DNA of 64,000 nt, taken from NCBI GenBank assembly GCA_020636405.1, contig JACJXW010000004.1, positions 3,770,001 to 3,834,000 on the forward strand, in the 5' to 3' direction. Every line of letters starts with the position of its first letter. Position 1 is the first letter of the stretch. Source of the DNA: Lewinellaceae bacterium (GTDB taxonomy: Bacteria; Bacteroidota; Bacteroidia; Chitinophagales; Saprospiraceae). Made by a program: the position numbers and the translations under genes. This document shows positions 51,403-60,885 of the stretch, in pieces. The notes under the pieces were generated by a model, which was not told where the DNA came from, searched no databases, and was given only the letters and a program-made list of their open reading frames with translations.

Positions 51403-53025
51403 TTATTCCATCAACTCCTCCAACTGTATTTTCTGAAAAACCAGGTCCGCCTGGCTGCCTTCATATAAGATGCCGATGGTGTTTTCACCGATACTCGCCA
51501 GGCAGGAATACCCTCTGCCCGTTCCCTCATCAATTAAAGTATGGTATTTTTCCGGCCAGGACATACCCTCATCCTCGCTTATTTTTATAGTCATATTGTG
51601 GCGGGTGTACCGATCGGCAGGATTGGAGAACAGCAGGAGTTTCTTTCCGCTTTCATCCAGAGAATGGCTGATCAGGCTGGCCATGCAGACAGGTTCAGGC
51701 AATGCTTTGCGGGAGGTGGGGTGTTCCGTCCATGTTTGCCCCAGGCCGGTGGTAATGGCCACCGAACGAGCGCCGGTGCCGTTTCTGCCATCCGGCCCGC
51801 TGCCCCGGTTGTCGCGCATATTCAGCATCAGGGCGCCGCCTGATAATTCTACGACCTGGGCTTCGGTAGTATTGGATTTGGCACCCGTACCAATATGCCA
51901 GGTTTCGCCCCTGTCTTTGCTGTAGATGAGGGTGGAGAAGGGCATTTGTTCTTCATCCTTGAACTGGGCGGGAAAAACCAGCGTGCCGTCGTTCATGGTA
52001 ATGCCCATGCCCGGCCCCTGAAAAGCAAGAAACCATTCCGGCTTTTTAACCTGTGCCGTTATATTTATGGGTTCCGACCAGGTAAGGCCGTCATCCGTAC
52101 TTTTGGATAACATCAGCTGCCCTGTTTTTTCCGGGCTGACGCCAGGTTGGGAGGCCCACCAGGTGCGTTGGCCGGGATTTCCGTGTGCCCACAAGGCGGC
52201 CACCCAGATCGTGTTCGTCTGCCGGTCCACCAACACGGCGGGATCCCCAATACCATTCTGTTCCTGGGGCAGGCCGCCCCATTCCTCCATATCCATAATA
52301 ACCTTCATGGGTTCCCAGCTTTGCCCGCCGTCGGTACTTCGGCTCATGCCCACATCAACGTCCTCCTGTAGATCTACACTGCTATTATACCGGATGTCAT
52401 AGACGGCGATGAGCGTACCTTCATTCGTCGTTGCCAGGCCGGGAATCCGGTAAGTATCAACGCCGTCATCGCCATGTTGCCGGAGAGCATGGCCCAACCG
52501 CTTCAGGAGGGGTTGCTCTCGGGTGGGAATGGCCAATGTTTCGGCCCCTATTTTTACACCAATGGCCTCAGCCGCGACATTATGAAGTAAATCCGACGTT
52601 CCGTTAACGGTGAGTGACAGCCAGAAGTAATTGTCCCCCGGCTTCAGCGGCTGGCTGCCGGTGACCGTGAGTTGCTCTGCCTTGGGAGCAGCCTCACCGA
52701 AAAGCGCCTCGCCAGAAAAATCCGGCTCATCGGAAGTATAGAATGCTTTTACCGAAGCGATATCCGCCAGCCGGGTAGTCCCTGCCAGGCTGGCCCGTAT
52801 TTCGGCCACCTCCGGCGCCATTTCTGTTTCCGGAACTTTTACATTTATCCGGAAAACCGGATTATTTTCTTTGCCGATAAGCACGGGGAACACGGGGGAA
52901 TAAGCTTCCACCTGATAAGCGGTGGAGCCAGCCGGGCCATCGGCGCCGGTTAAGGCCTTTTTCTGATTGCAGCTGCCGGCCAGTAGTATAGAAGTAGAAA
53001 GAAGAAGCAAAGTGAAACTTTTCAT
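51403..53025 (-). CDS. GH33 sialidase, lipoprotein
   Basis: 540 residues with lipobox LAGSCNQ. An N-terminal beta domain (about 30-170) precedes the six-bladed catalytic propeller. The YRIPGL motif near 191 holds the first Arg of the arginine triad. Asp boxes STDGGQSW, STDDGLTW, SKDRGETW and SEDEGMSW mark the blades. It would cleave terminal sialic acid from glycoproteins at the cell surface and feed NanM-symporter and NanA in the same operon. The start is four bases after the GH20-SGNH stop. Confidence 0.94.
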   Translation of the reverse strand: MKSFTLLLLSTSILLAGSCNQKKALTGADGPAGSTAYQVEAYSPVFPVLIGKENNPVFRINVKVPETEMAPEVAEIRASLAGTTRLADIASVKAFYTSDEPDFSGEALFGEAAPKAEQLTVTGSQPLKPGDNYFWLSLTVNGTSDLLHNVAAEAIGVKIGAETLAIPTREQPLLKRLGHALRQHGDDGVDTYRIPGLATTNEGTLIAVYDIRYNSSVDLQEDVDVGMSRSTDGGQSWEPMKVIMDMEEWGGLPQEQNGIGDPAVLVDRQTNTIWVAALWAHGNPGQRTWWASQPGVSPEKTGQLMLSKSTDDGLTWSEPINITAQVKKPEWFLAFQGPGMGITMNDGTLVFPAQFKDEEQMPFSTLIYSKDRGETWHIGTGAKSNTTEAQVVELSGGALMLNMRDNRGSGPDGRNGTGARSVAITTGLGQTWTEHPTSRKALPEPVCMASLISHSLDESGKKLLLFSNPADRYTRHNMTIKISEDEGMSWPEKYHTLIDEGTGRGYSCLASIGENTIGILYEGSQADLVFQKIQLEELME

Positions 53026-53029
53026 GATC

Positions 53030-55648
53030 TCATTTTTGAATGTATGATTTTATCAACTCGGCCCACAGCCGGTATCCGCTTCCGTTCAGGTGCAGGCCGT
53101 CGTTGGTAAGGGATGCCCTGAGTTTGCCATCAGCGTTGGCGAAATCCTTATGGAGCCCGATAAACGACAGGTTGAGGCCTTCCATTTTTTCCAGCGCCTG
53201 GTTGACGGCAAGGATGGCCTCATTTTTGTCGGTGTGATCCTTGAATTTGCCAAAGGCGTCATTGACGGGGAGCAGGCTTTGCAGATAGACTTCCGCTTCC
53301 GGGGAAGCCTCCCGGATGTATTGGGTGATGTGCCCGATATTGTTAACCACTTCTTCCGCCGACAGCCCTCTGGCCAGGTCATTGACACCGATCATCAAAA
53401 AAACCTTCTCTGGTTTTGATTCTACTACTTCCTCTAACCGGCCCAGAACCCCCTGGGTTACATCCCCACTGATACCCCTGTTCTTAATGACCTGATTGCC
53501 GAACATCTCGCTCCACTCGCATCCGTCGGTTATACTGTCGCCGAGAAAAATGATTTCTCCTTTGCTGTTAGGTAGTTGTTCGAAGTGAGATCTTTTTTGA
53601 TAGTAATAGGCCGAAAATTCCTGTGGGCTGGTTGAAAACTGCAAGCCTTCCATATCCAGGGGGACGAAAGTAAACATCCAGTTTTGATAGCTGGATGAAC
53701 AGGGTATCCTGGCCAGGACCTTGTTCCAGCCTTTTTTCAGCGGGGCTTCTGCCGGTTGCCGGGTCCAGTATAGTTCCTCTTTACCCCAGGGGATTTCCTG
53801 ATCCTGAGCGGAGCCCCAACCCTCCTTTTTGGAAGGTTTCCACCCGGGTTTTTCCCATACGGGCGGCGGCAGAGGCGCGTCGTTTACCCATATCGCTCCT
53901 CCACTTGGATCCCAGCTACCTAGTTCAGGAATTCCGGTATAGGTTCTGTTGGCCCTCATCGGCGTTTCAAAACCGATCCATACTCTGGCTGTCCGGTTTT
54001 TATCTGAGTGGATATAAGTAAGAGCATAGACAGTTTGGCCTGCTTCAGCTTCGGGGTAATACCCCCCCAGGCGGAAACGGTCATTGATAACCAGGGTATT
54101 GCCTGTAGCTTCCCGCCACTTCAATTCCCTTCCCCGGTAGGTATAAATGGGCTTGATTTCTTTCAGGAGCCGGCCGCCCCTGTTCTTTTTGAACGGCCCT
54201 ATCAGCTTCCACAATTTATCCGTTTGCGGGAAATACGGGAACGGTTCGCCGGCAAAAAATTCGTTTTTATGGTAGGCCAGCATTTTCTCAAAAGCGGCGA
54301 AATATTCAAAAGCCTTGCTACCCCTGGGTGGCAATACCATATAGTATGCATCCGGAGCTTTGAGCACATCCGCCGTCCAGGTAGCCCAGGCATAGGTAAG
54401 CAGGGACGGATAAACCGGGTTTTGGAGAAAAGCATCCGATTCATTGTCGAGGTTGACGTCGGGCCAGAAACAGAGTATGCCGCCGATGACGTCATTTCCG
54501 GAAGGATAGCCGATGGGCTTAAAGAACAGCCTTTGCACCTGCGTCATTGGCTCCCCATTATTCACATAGTTATTCCAGGAATCAATTTCCTGAAAACCGC
54601 CTTTCTCCAGGTGCTTGCTTTGCCAGGTTTGGCGAATAACTTCGTTTCCGGCGCCCAGGCCAGGGTTCCAGATGACTACCTGGCGGCCGTTTGCCTCGCA
54701 GACGCCTACCATTCTCGAAATAAACTCCTCCGGGTTATCGATCCTCACTTCATCAGAGCCAATATGGATAATGGGGCAATCGGACTTGGGTATTTCGGCA
54801 AAAAGTTCATTGAGAACGTTTTCGAGGATCTTCATGCCCTCTTCCGATTCCATTCTGACGCCCATTGCCTTTACAAAGGCATCGCTATGGCCCGGCATGT
54901 CGATCTCGGGGATAATGGCAATATGTTTTTTCCGTGCATATTCGATCAACTCCCGGACATCATCGTAGGAATAGAACCGGCCGGGGCCTCGGGTGGGGCG
55001 GTGGTTGGCGGCATTGGTAAGCTGAGGGTATCGCTTGCTCTCTATACGCCAGGCCGGCCGGTCGGTGAGGTGCCAGTGGAAGGTATTCAGTTTATACCTG
55101 GCCATAATGTCCAGTTGCTTTTTGAGGGAAGCCATGCTTTGGAAATTACGGCCTACATCCAGCATATAGCCCCTGACGGAGTAAGCGGGCCAGTCGCCGA
55201 TCTCACAAAGCGGGATACGGCAACGCCCTTTTTCTTTCCGGATCAGTTGCCTCAGGGTTTGCAGGGCATAAAAGCGGCCTGTCTCGGAACTGGCCTCGGC
55301 CACAACCTCCCGCCGGGATACAGTCAGCCCATATCCTTCGGGCTCCAAAGTTTCATTATCTCTGAATACGATGGCCAAGCCCTCCTCCCGGTTCCCATGA
55401 AGGTTGAAAGAACGAGCGATGGCGTCCAGTTCTTCACTCAGAGCCGCAGAAAAAGCCCCTTCAGCATAAAGGCTCTTTATTTCAACCCATTCTTTATTCC
55501 AGCTTACTTCCTGGGGGAAAGGGATCAGCTTTGCCGGAGCGTTGTTCAGGTGCTCTGCCGTAAACCTGGACTCAAACGGCCCGGCCTCCTGAGCGTAAGC
55601 TGAGATAAAAAGAAGGATCGATAAAAGAAGTGTTGCATTCCTTTTCAT
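53030..55648 (-). CDS. GH20 hexosaminidase fused to an SGNH esterase (sialate O-acetylesterase type)
   Basis: 872 residues with a signal peptide (LLLSILLFISAYAQ). Residues 40-150 are a GH20b domain and 150-480 the GH20 barrel with HWHLTDRPAWRIE and the catalytic pair Asp 299-Glu 300 (IIHIGSDEV). A linker domain follows. Residues 695-870 are an SGNH hydrolase with Ser 705 (FLGDSITDG), Asn 756 (IGVNDLAR) and Asp-His 850/853 (NDGLHLNG). In this operon the esterase most likely removes O-acetyl groups from sialic acid, as NanS does. GH20 releases GlcNAc or GalNAc. The joining of both in one exported chain is unusual. Substrates are inferred. Confidence 0.88.
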   Translation of the reverse strand: MKRNATLLLSILLFISAYAQEAGPFESRFTAEHLNNAPAKLIPFPQEVSWNKEWVEIKSLYAEGAFSAALSEELDAIARSFNLHGNREEGLAIVFRDNETLEPEGYGLTVSRREVVAEASSETGRFYALQTLRQLIRKEKGRCRIPLCEIGDWPAYSVRGYMLDVGRNFQSMASLKKQLDIMARYKLNTFHWHLTDRPAWRIESKRYPQLTNAANHRPTRGPGRFYSYDDVRELIEYARKKHIAIIPEIDMPGHSDAFVKAMGVRMESEEGMKILENVLNELFAEIPKSDCPIIHIGSDEVRIDNPEEFISRMVGVCEANGRQVVIWNPGLGAGNEVIRQTWQSKHLEKGGFQEIDSWNNYVNNGEPMTQVQRLFFKPIGYPSGNDVIGGILCFWPDVNLDNESDAFLQNPVYPSLLTYAWATWTADVLKAPDAYYMVLPPRGSKAFEYFAAFEKMLAYHKNEFFAGEPFPYFPQTDKLWKLIGPFKKNRGGRLLKEIKPIYTYRGRELKWREATGNTLVINDRFRLGGYYPEAEAGQTVYALTYIHSDKNRTARVWIGFETPMRANRTYTGIPELGSWDPSGGAIWVNDAPLPPPVWEKPGWKPSKKEGWGSAQDQEIPWGKEELYWTRQPAEAPLKKGWNKVLARIPCSSSYQNWMFTFVPLDMEGLQFSTSPQEFSAYYYQKRSHFEQLPNSKGEIIFLGDSITDGCEWSEMFGNQVIKNRGISGDVTQGVLGRLEEVVESKPEKVFLMIGVNDLARGLSAEEVVNNIGHITQYIREASPEAEVYLQSLLPVNDAFGKFKDHTDKNEAILAVNQALEKMEGLNLSFIGLHKDFANADGKLRASLTNDGLHLNGSGYRLWAELIKSYIQK

Positions 55649-55666
55649 AATGAAAGAATTATCTGC

Positions 55667-56578
55667 TCAGATCTTACTGCAAAAGTCAAAAAAGCCGATT
55701 TCCTGTAGTTCCCTTTCCAATTCCCTGATCTTATCCGCCGAGGGAGAGGAGACCGGGAGGCGAAACTGCCCGCAATCCAGGCCGATCAACTTCATAAAGG
55801 CCTTTCCTGCCCCTGTGCCTCCATATTTAACCAGGAGTTCCACCATCCTGACGGACGATTGCTGAAGGCGTTCCGCCCCGGGAAAGTCTTTATTTTGAAA
55901 AGCTTTAATGATCTTGTTGTAGAGTGGGGCGGCATAATTATAGGTGCTTCCCACCGCTCCTTCAGCACCGGCGGCAAGGCCGGAAAGCAGGGCTTCGTCT
56001 ATTCCCCACAACATATCGTACTTGCCGTTTTTGAACATCCGGCAGGCGTGGTAATCCATAATATCAGGGGCAGTGAATTTAATGCCCGCCAGGTTGGGGA
56101 TCTTCCCATCTGCCAGGGCCAGGAAGCGGGCCATAGAGAAATGGCCGCCTGTCAGAGCAGGTATATGGTAGTAATAAAAAGGCATGCCGGGTACGGTGTC
56201 CGCTACTTGCCTGCAAAACTCAACCAATTGAACTTCAGAGGCCGGTTTAAAATAAAAGGGGCAAAGTATGGAAATACCGTCCAGGCCGCACTCTTTGGCA
56301 TGAATGGCAAGGTGCTGCATCTCTTTAAGGCAGGTGCCGCCCAGCATGAACAAAGCCTTCACCTTGTCGCCCTTCACTTTACCCCACTGTTCCATCACCT
56401 GCCTTTTTTCTTCAAAAGTGAGGGATACGCCTTCTCCCGTCGAACCGCAGATGAATGAGCCGGCAACCCCATTTTTTTCATACAAGCTCACCAGCCGTTC
56501 TATTTTTTCCAATGCCAATTCCCCGTTGTCATCCATAGGAGTGAAGGGGGCGGCAATTAAACCATTCAATTTTTCCAT
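55667..56578 (-). CDS. nanA: N-acetylneuraminate lyase
   Basis: 303 residues, DHDPS/NAL superfamily, cytoplasmic. It splits sialic acid into ManNAc and pyruvate. Motifs are GSTGEGVSL, YYYHIPALTG (catalytic Tyr near 140) and GIKFTAPD (Schiff-base Lys near 168). The KFTAPD context and the neighbours favour NanA over dihydrodipicolinate synthase. It lies 6 bases after the NanM-symporter stop and 18 bases before the GH20-SGNH gene. Confidence 0.94.
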   Translation of the reverse strand: MEKLNGLIAAPFTPMDDNGELALEKIERLVSLYEKNGVAGSFICGSTGEGVSLTFEEKRQVMEQWGKVKGDKVKALFMLGGTCLKEMQHLAIHAKECGLDGISILCPFYFKPASEVQLVEFCRQVADTVPGMPFYYYHIPALTGGHFSMARFLALADGKIPNLAGIKFTAPDIMDYHACRMFKNGKYDMLWGIDEALLSGLAAGAEGAVGSTYNYAAPLYNKIIKAFQNKDFPGAERLQQSSVRMVELLVKYGGTGAGKAFMKLIGLDCGQFRLPVSSPSADKIRELERELQEIGFFDFCSKI

Positions 56579-56584
56579 CTGACA

Positions 56585-59236
56585 TTATTTTTTTCTCAAC
56601 CCGGAATAAGTGTACTGCATTTTTTCTTTTCTGGCCCCGCCGGCCAGCATACTCGCCAGCCAACCAATCAGGATGCTCATAAACATACCGGTAAAGGCAT
56701 ACATCAGCAGGTGAATGCCGGTATATTCTTTGATGAGGTATTGCAGGATGCCGCTGGCCAGCAGCCCGATAAGCGCGCCTGTCCCGTTGGCCTTTTTACT
56801 GAATATGCCGAGCAGGAAAACCCCGCCCAGCCCGCCGGCAAACAGGCCGACGATCATATTAAACTGGTCCCAGAGAGAGGAAATCCCCCAGGAAGCCATC
56901 AGCAGTGCCAGGCCCGTGCCGATGATGCCGACAGCAATAGTGATGCCTCGGGCCATCTTCAGGTAAGCGGATTCGCTGCTCAGTGGGCGGAGGCGGCGGA
57001 AGTAATCGGTCGTGACGACAGTAGCCACGGAGTTCATGCTACTATCCAGGCTGGACATAGAAGCAGCAAAAACAGCGGCAATAAGCAAGCCGGAAACACC
57101 CTGCGGCAGGCTGTTGACGATGTACCACGGAAAGATCGCATCCGTTTTATCCAGCGCAGGGTTCAGCAGTTCCGGGTTGGATTTATAATAAACAAATAGT
57201 AAGGTGCCGAGCGTGAAAAAAATTAAAGTGGCAGGCAATGTCAGCCAGGCGCCTGCCATTATCCCCCTGGCTGCGCTTTTTTCGTCTTTTGTAGTTAAGT
57301 ACCGTTGAATAACCGTCTGGTCGCTGCCGTATTGCACAATATTAGTTGCCAGCCCACCGATAAGGACGACCCACAAAGTCGGGTTGGAAAAGCTGAGCTC
57401 AAAATCGAAAACCTTCATTTTATCGTACTGGCCTACATAGGTGGATATCTCATGCCCGTCGAGGCTGAAATACAGCAAAACCAGGGAAAGCAGGGCCCCG
57501 CCAAGCAATACGATCACCTGTAGCACATCTGTCCAGATGACGGCCTCTATCCCTCCCAACACCGTATACAGAATGCTTAGAAGCCCCATTGTGAGAATAC
57601 AAGTATTGACGTCGATCCCAGTAACAACGGACAAAGCCAGGGAAGGCAGTAACAATACTATGCCCAGCCTGCCCAATTGAAGCGAAACATACATAACGCT
57701 CCCCACCAGCCGCGTGGGCAGGTTAAAGCGCAATTCCAGATATTCGTAGGCTGTGGTCAGGTTAAAACGCCGGTAGAAAGGCAGGAAACTGCAGATAATA
57801 AATGGTGCGACAAAAATGATAGTCATCATCAAAAAAAAGTAGAGCCAGTCGGTCGCAAAGGTCTTGGCAGGGATGGCCATAAATGTAATAGCGCTCAGCT
57901 GAGTACCAAAAATACTCAGGCCTGCCGCCCACCAGGGTATGCGGTTGCCGCCTTTGAAAAAATCATCGGTACTGTGCTGGTTTTTGGAAAAAACAAAACC
58001 CAGGGCAACCAATAAACCCAGGTAAATGAAGAGGACGAGGTAATTCAGCGTGCCGAATGAATCCTTGTGGGATAGTTCAGCCGCCAGAATTTTGGGCGTG
58101 CGGATGCCCGGCGCAACCTCGCCGCTGGGAATGATAATGCGGTTGTCCCATTTCAAGGCGGTAGTAGTGACATGGCTTTCGTAGGGCAGCGTACTCATTT
58201 GCGCCCAGGTATGGGTGATGGTGTGGAAGGCCCAGATGGTTTTTGAAAAGCCAGGGTGGTTTTGCAGAATGGCATTCCTCTTCGCTAATAATTGCTGCCG
58301 TTGTGAACCATCTTCTGCCGCCTCGATATCAACTGCAAATTTTTCCAGCCGGTTAAATGTCTTCCCGTCATCACCGCCAAATAATAAGATATGGTTGGCG
58401 CCTACTGCAACTGCCGTTCCTGCCGCCAGTGGGAATTTATCGGCCTCATTTCCAGGGTTTATTTCTTCCCAGCTGTTCGTTTTCGGATGGTAAACCCAAG
58501 TGTCGGTAAGAAGGGCACTGATCCCATTATTGCCCCGAAAACGCCCTTTCATAAGGTAAAAACAATCTGCCTCGCCATCATTCTGTACTGCCCCGAAGGC
58601 GTGAGTGCGCGGCGGCCCTCCCCAAACGGGCAGGGTTTGCCATCCCTTTTCAGGGGCGGACAAGTCGAGGCGCCAGAAGTGCTTGCTGCCGTCGGCATCA
58701 AGGCTGCCGGCCACATAAGCCTCATTGCCAATAAGGCCGCCAGCCATGTTGGCCATTGGCGCCGGCAGAGGAGGCAGCGGAGAAAAACTGATTTCTTTGG
58801 TATTGGGGTCCCATTTCAGCATGAAGGCTTCACCCAGGAGCTTTTCCTCGTCCATCCCTCCCAGGCAAACCAACCCCTCGCCGGTAGCAATGGTAAGCCC
58901 GTAGGCGGCCCTCCTGGGAAGGGAGAACTGCCTGCCCTCCAACCATTGATAAGTACCGTCGGCCTCCTTTTCGAGGACATAAATATCCCGGTGATACACT
59001 TTTTCCCCTCCTTCCAATAAGGCGTCGTTGGAAAAGTTGGCGCCTCCGGCGATGATAAGGGCGCCGTTGTGCAAGCCGATGAAAGCCCCGGCCAGGCCCG
59101 GCTGGACAGCACCATTGCCCGCAGGAGGAATTGATGGCAATTCACTCCATTCAAAATGGACAAAAGGGTTGGCATCACCAGCCTGAAGGCTGCCGAAGAG
59201 AAACAGGAAAAAGCAGGGCAGGAAGGTGTATTTCAT
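56585..59236 (-). CDS. NanM sialate epimerase (Kelch) fused to a sodium:sialate symporter
   Basis: 883 residues. After a signal peptide (FFLFLFGSLQAGDA), residues 25-385 form a Kelch-type propeller like NanM / cyclically permuted mutarotase (GAFIGLHNGALIIAGG, GNNGISALLTDTWVYHP, NHILLFGGDDGK). From about 395 it is a sodium:solute symporter with 13 predicted helices (YLGLLVALGFVFSK, FKGGNRIPWWAAGLSIFGTQ, AVFAASMSSLDSSMN). The epimerase turns alpha-sialic acid into the beta form outside the membrane and the symporter domain imports it. The start overlaps the AGE gene stop by four bases (ATGA). Such fusions are known in Bacteroidota. Confidence 0.92.
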   Translation of the reverse strand: MKYTFLPCFFLFLFGSLQAGDANPFVHFEWSELPSIPPAGNGAVQPGLAGAFIGLHNGALIIAGGANFSNDALLEGGEKVYHRDIYVLEKEADGTYQWLEGRQFSLPRRAAYGLTIATGEGLVCLGGMDEEKLLGEAFMLKWDPNTKEISFSPLPPLPAPMANMAGGLIGNEAYVAGSLDADGSKHFWRLDLSAPEKGWQTLPVWGGPPRTHAFGAVQNDGEADCFYLMKGRFRGNNGISALLTDTWVYHPKTNSWEEINPGNEADKFPLAAGTAVAVGANHILLFGGDDGKTFNRLEKFAVDIEAAEDGSQRQQLLAKRNAILQNHPGFSKTIWAFHTITHTWAQMSTLPYESHVTTTALKWDNRIIIPSGEVAPGIRTPKILAAELSHKDSFGTLNYLVLFIYLGLLVALGFVFSKNQHSTDDFFKGGNRIPWWAAGLSIFGTQLSAITFMAIPAKTFATDWLYFFLMMTIIFVAPFIICSFLPFYRRFNLTTAYEYLELRFNLPTRLVGSVMYVSLQLGRLGIVLLLPSLALSVVTGIDVNTCILTMGLLSILYTVLGGIEAVIWTDVLQVIVLLGGALLSLVLLYFSLDGHEISTYVGQYDKMKVFDFELSFSNPTLWVVLIGGLATNIVQYGSDQTVIQRYLTTKDEKSAARGIMAGAWLTLPATLIFFTLGTLLFVYYKSNPELLNPALDKTDAIFPWYIVNSLPQGVSGLLIAAVFAASMSSLDSSMNSVATVVTTDYFRRLRPLSSESAYLKMARGITIAVGIIGTGLALLMASWGISSLWDQFNMIVGLFAGGLGGVFLLGIFSKKANGTGALIGLLASGILQYLIKEYTGIHLLMYAFTGMFMSILIGWLASMLAGGARKEKMQYTYSGLRKK

Positions 59237-60435
59237 TGTTTTTCATTTTGCTGCTTATCGAACGAATTAGCGGTCCTTTCAAAAGTTTTCCAGCATTGAT
59301 ACAAGGCTCTGGGTGTGTGAAAGCACCCTTTCCATTTACCTCCTTTACCCGTCAGGTGGGGCCAGCCTTCCCGGTTCAGATAACCGAACCACTCTCCATA
59401 TTCCGGGTCAGGGAAATACTGCCAAGTGTAATGGTGCACCTGTTCATACCACCTCCATACATCTGCCCTCCGGGTATGCAGGTAGGCTTTTGACAGGGCG
59501 ATCAAAGCTTCCTGGTGTACCCACCACAGTTTCTGATCCCATTCCAGTTGTTGGGGAGGCGCGCCTTTGACATCCATAAAATAGAAAATGCCGCCATATC
59601 CTTTATCCCAGCCGTAATCGAGGATCTGCAGGCAAATATCGACAGCCTTGTCGGCCAGGGAGGGCCGTTCCAGCTTTTCGGCAACATCTATCAGAAACCA
59701 CATTGCTTCGATGCCATGCCCGGGATTAATAAGCCTGCCTTCGAAGCAATCCGGGAATTCTCCATTCCGGCCTACGTGTTCGCGTATAATCTTTTTTTTC
59801 GGGTCGTAGTGTACATCCAGGATTTGATGAATACAATCCTCAAATATTTCCAGGCTATGGCCGGAGGGAACAATATCTTCAAGTTCATAAGCCAGGTAGG
59901 CGGCCATCATGGGTATGCCGAATGACTGTAGCGGGCGGGCGCCGGTTGTTTTTTCGAACCGGCCCTTAGGGTTTTCCCGCCTGTCCAGAAACCGCCGGTA
60001 AGCCCGCCGGGCAATATCCAGTGATTCCTCCTCTCCCGATGCCCTGCCGTATTCGGCAAAGGCCAGGGCGGCAAAACAATCGGAATAGATGTTGAAGGCA
60101 TGGGTGAGCGGCCGTCCGTCCCGGGTTAGCGAAAAATAAAAACTTCCTTGCTCGTCCCTTCCGTATTTTTTTAAGAAGCGAATGCCACTTCCGGCGGCCT
60201 CCAACCAGTTTTCCCGTTTTTCCACCCGGTTGTAAAGCATGGAAAAAGTCCAAACCTGCCTGGCCTGCAGCCAGGTGAATTTGTCAGTATCATATACGGT
60301 TCCATCGCGGCCCAAGCAGGTATAATAACCTCCGTACTCCAGGTCTGGAGAGTAGTTCTCCCAGAAAGGAACCACATCCTCCAGGAGGTTTTTTCTGTAC
60401 AATTGAGCGTATGTGCTAAGGGTCTCCCTTTTCAT
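59233..60435 (-). CDS. AGE-family epimerase, GlcNAc 2-epimerase-like
   Basis: About 400 residues from ATG 60435 (MKRETLSTYAQ); the longer frame upstream has no signal or homology. An alpha/alpha-barrel with His residues in THAFNIYSDCF, NPGHGIEAMWF and WWVHQEALIAL, the usual active-site positions of N-acylglucosamine 2-epimerases. It would convert ManNAc from NanA to GlcNAc in the cytoplasm, the route used by Bacteroides. It is the first gene of the operon and is divergent from the SusC gene. Confidence 0.9.
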   Translation of the reverse strand: MKRETLSTYAQLYRKNLLEDVVPFWENYSPDLEYGGYYTCLGRDGTVYDTDKFTWLQARQVWTFSMLYNRVEKRENWLEAAGSGIRFLKKYGRDEQGSFYFSLTRDGRPLTHAFNIYSDCFAALAFAEYGRASGEEESLDIARRAYRRFLDRRENPKGRFEKTTGARPLQSFGIPMMAAYLAYELEDIVPSGHSLEIFEDCIHQILDVHYDPKKKIIREHVGRNGEFPDCFEGRLINPGHGIEAMWFLIDVAEKLERPSLADKAVDICLQILDYGWDKGYGGIFYFMDVKGAPPQQLEWDQKLWWVHQEALIALSKAYLHTRRADVWRWYEQVHHYTWQYFPDPEYGEWFGYLNREGWPHLTGKGGKWKGCFHTPRALYQCWKTFERTANSFDKQQNEKQ

Positions 60436-60532
60436 TATGATCCTATTTTCAATGGACCCTAAAATGCAGCAAATATTCCTAACAAGACGCCTGGTATGGA
60501 TCAAAGATGGTAATCATTTGTCTTTATCTTCC

Positions 60533-60767
60533 GCATTTGTCTCATACAATGGCCCTGATCGTCTCAAAATCATGCTTTAACTGACCTTCGATATGTAGCC
60601 CCATCGGCCGTTCGCTGTTCGCGCATTAGGAGCCACCTGCGGGCAAGCGGACGGCGCCCGTCGTCACGCTTCGGCTGAGTAAGAATACTGAACTACCGAA
60701 GTTGTCCGCTTCTTTTTGGGGCTGCAACCATTAAGAGACGATCCATCCCGTATAATGAGACAAATGC
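60533..60767. repeat. 235-bp element with terminal inverted repeats in the nan/SusC control region
   Basis: The ends (60533-60565 and 60735-60767) are inverted copies, sharing GCATTTGTCTCAT and GATCGTCTC. Inside, further complementary pairs (AGCCCCA/TGGGGCT, GCGGAC/GTCCGC) make the whole region able to fold back. Reading frames in it are short and unconvincing. A C-run follows at 60767-60775. It is either a MITE inserted in the divergent control region or a structured regulator. With flanks it fills the 450-base gap between the two genes; no consensus promoter was found. Confidence 0.65.
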
Positions 60768-60885
60768 CCCCCCCCGATACTATTCCGCCCCATCTTTGAT
60801 AATCCTGAAGCCCTGCAGTAATGCATTTTCTCTCACTTTGGCAGCCAGCGATAATTTCACTCACAACATTTTAAACCTATTACTT

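Noticed and set aside
54008..55603. 531-codon open frame opposite the GH20-SGNH gene
   Set aside because: Its codons mirror the coding frame on the other strand, it has no recognisable motif, and the minus-strand gene has clear catalytic residues.
60664..60864. 66-codon minus-strand frame upstream of SusC
   Set aside because: Overlaps the terminal inverted repeat element and a C-run; no protein-like features.
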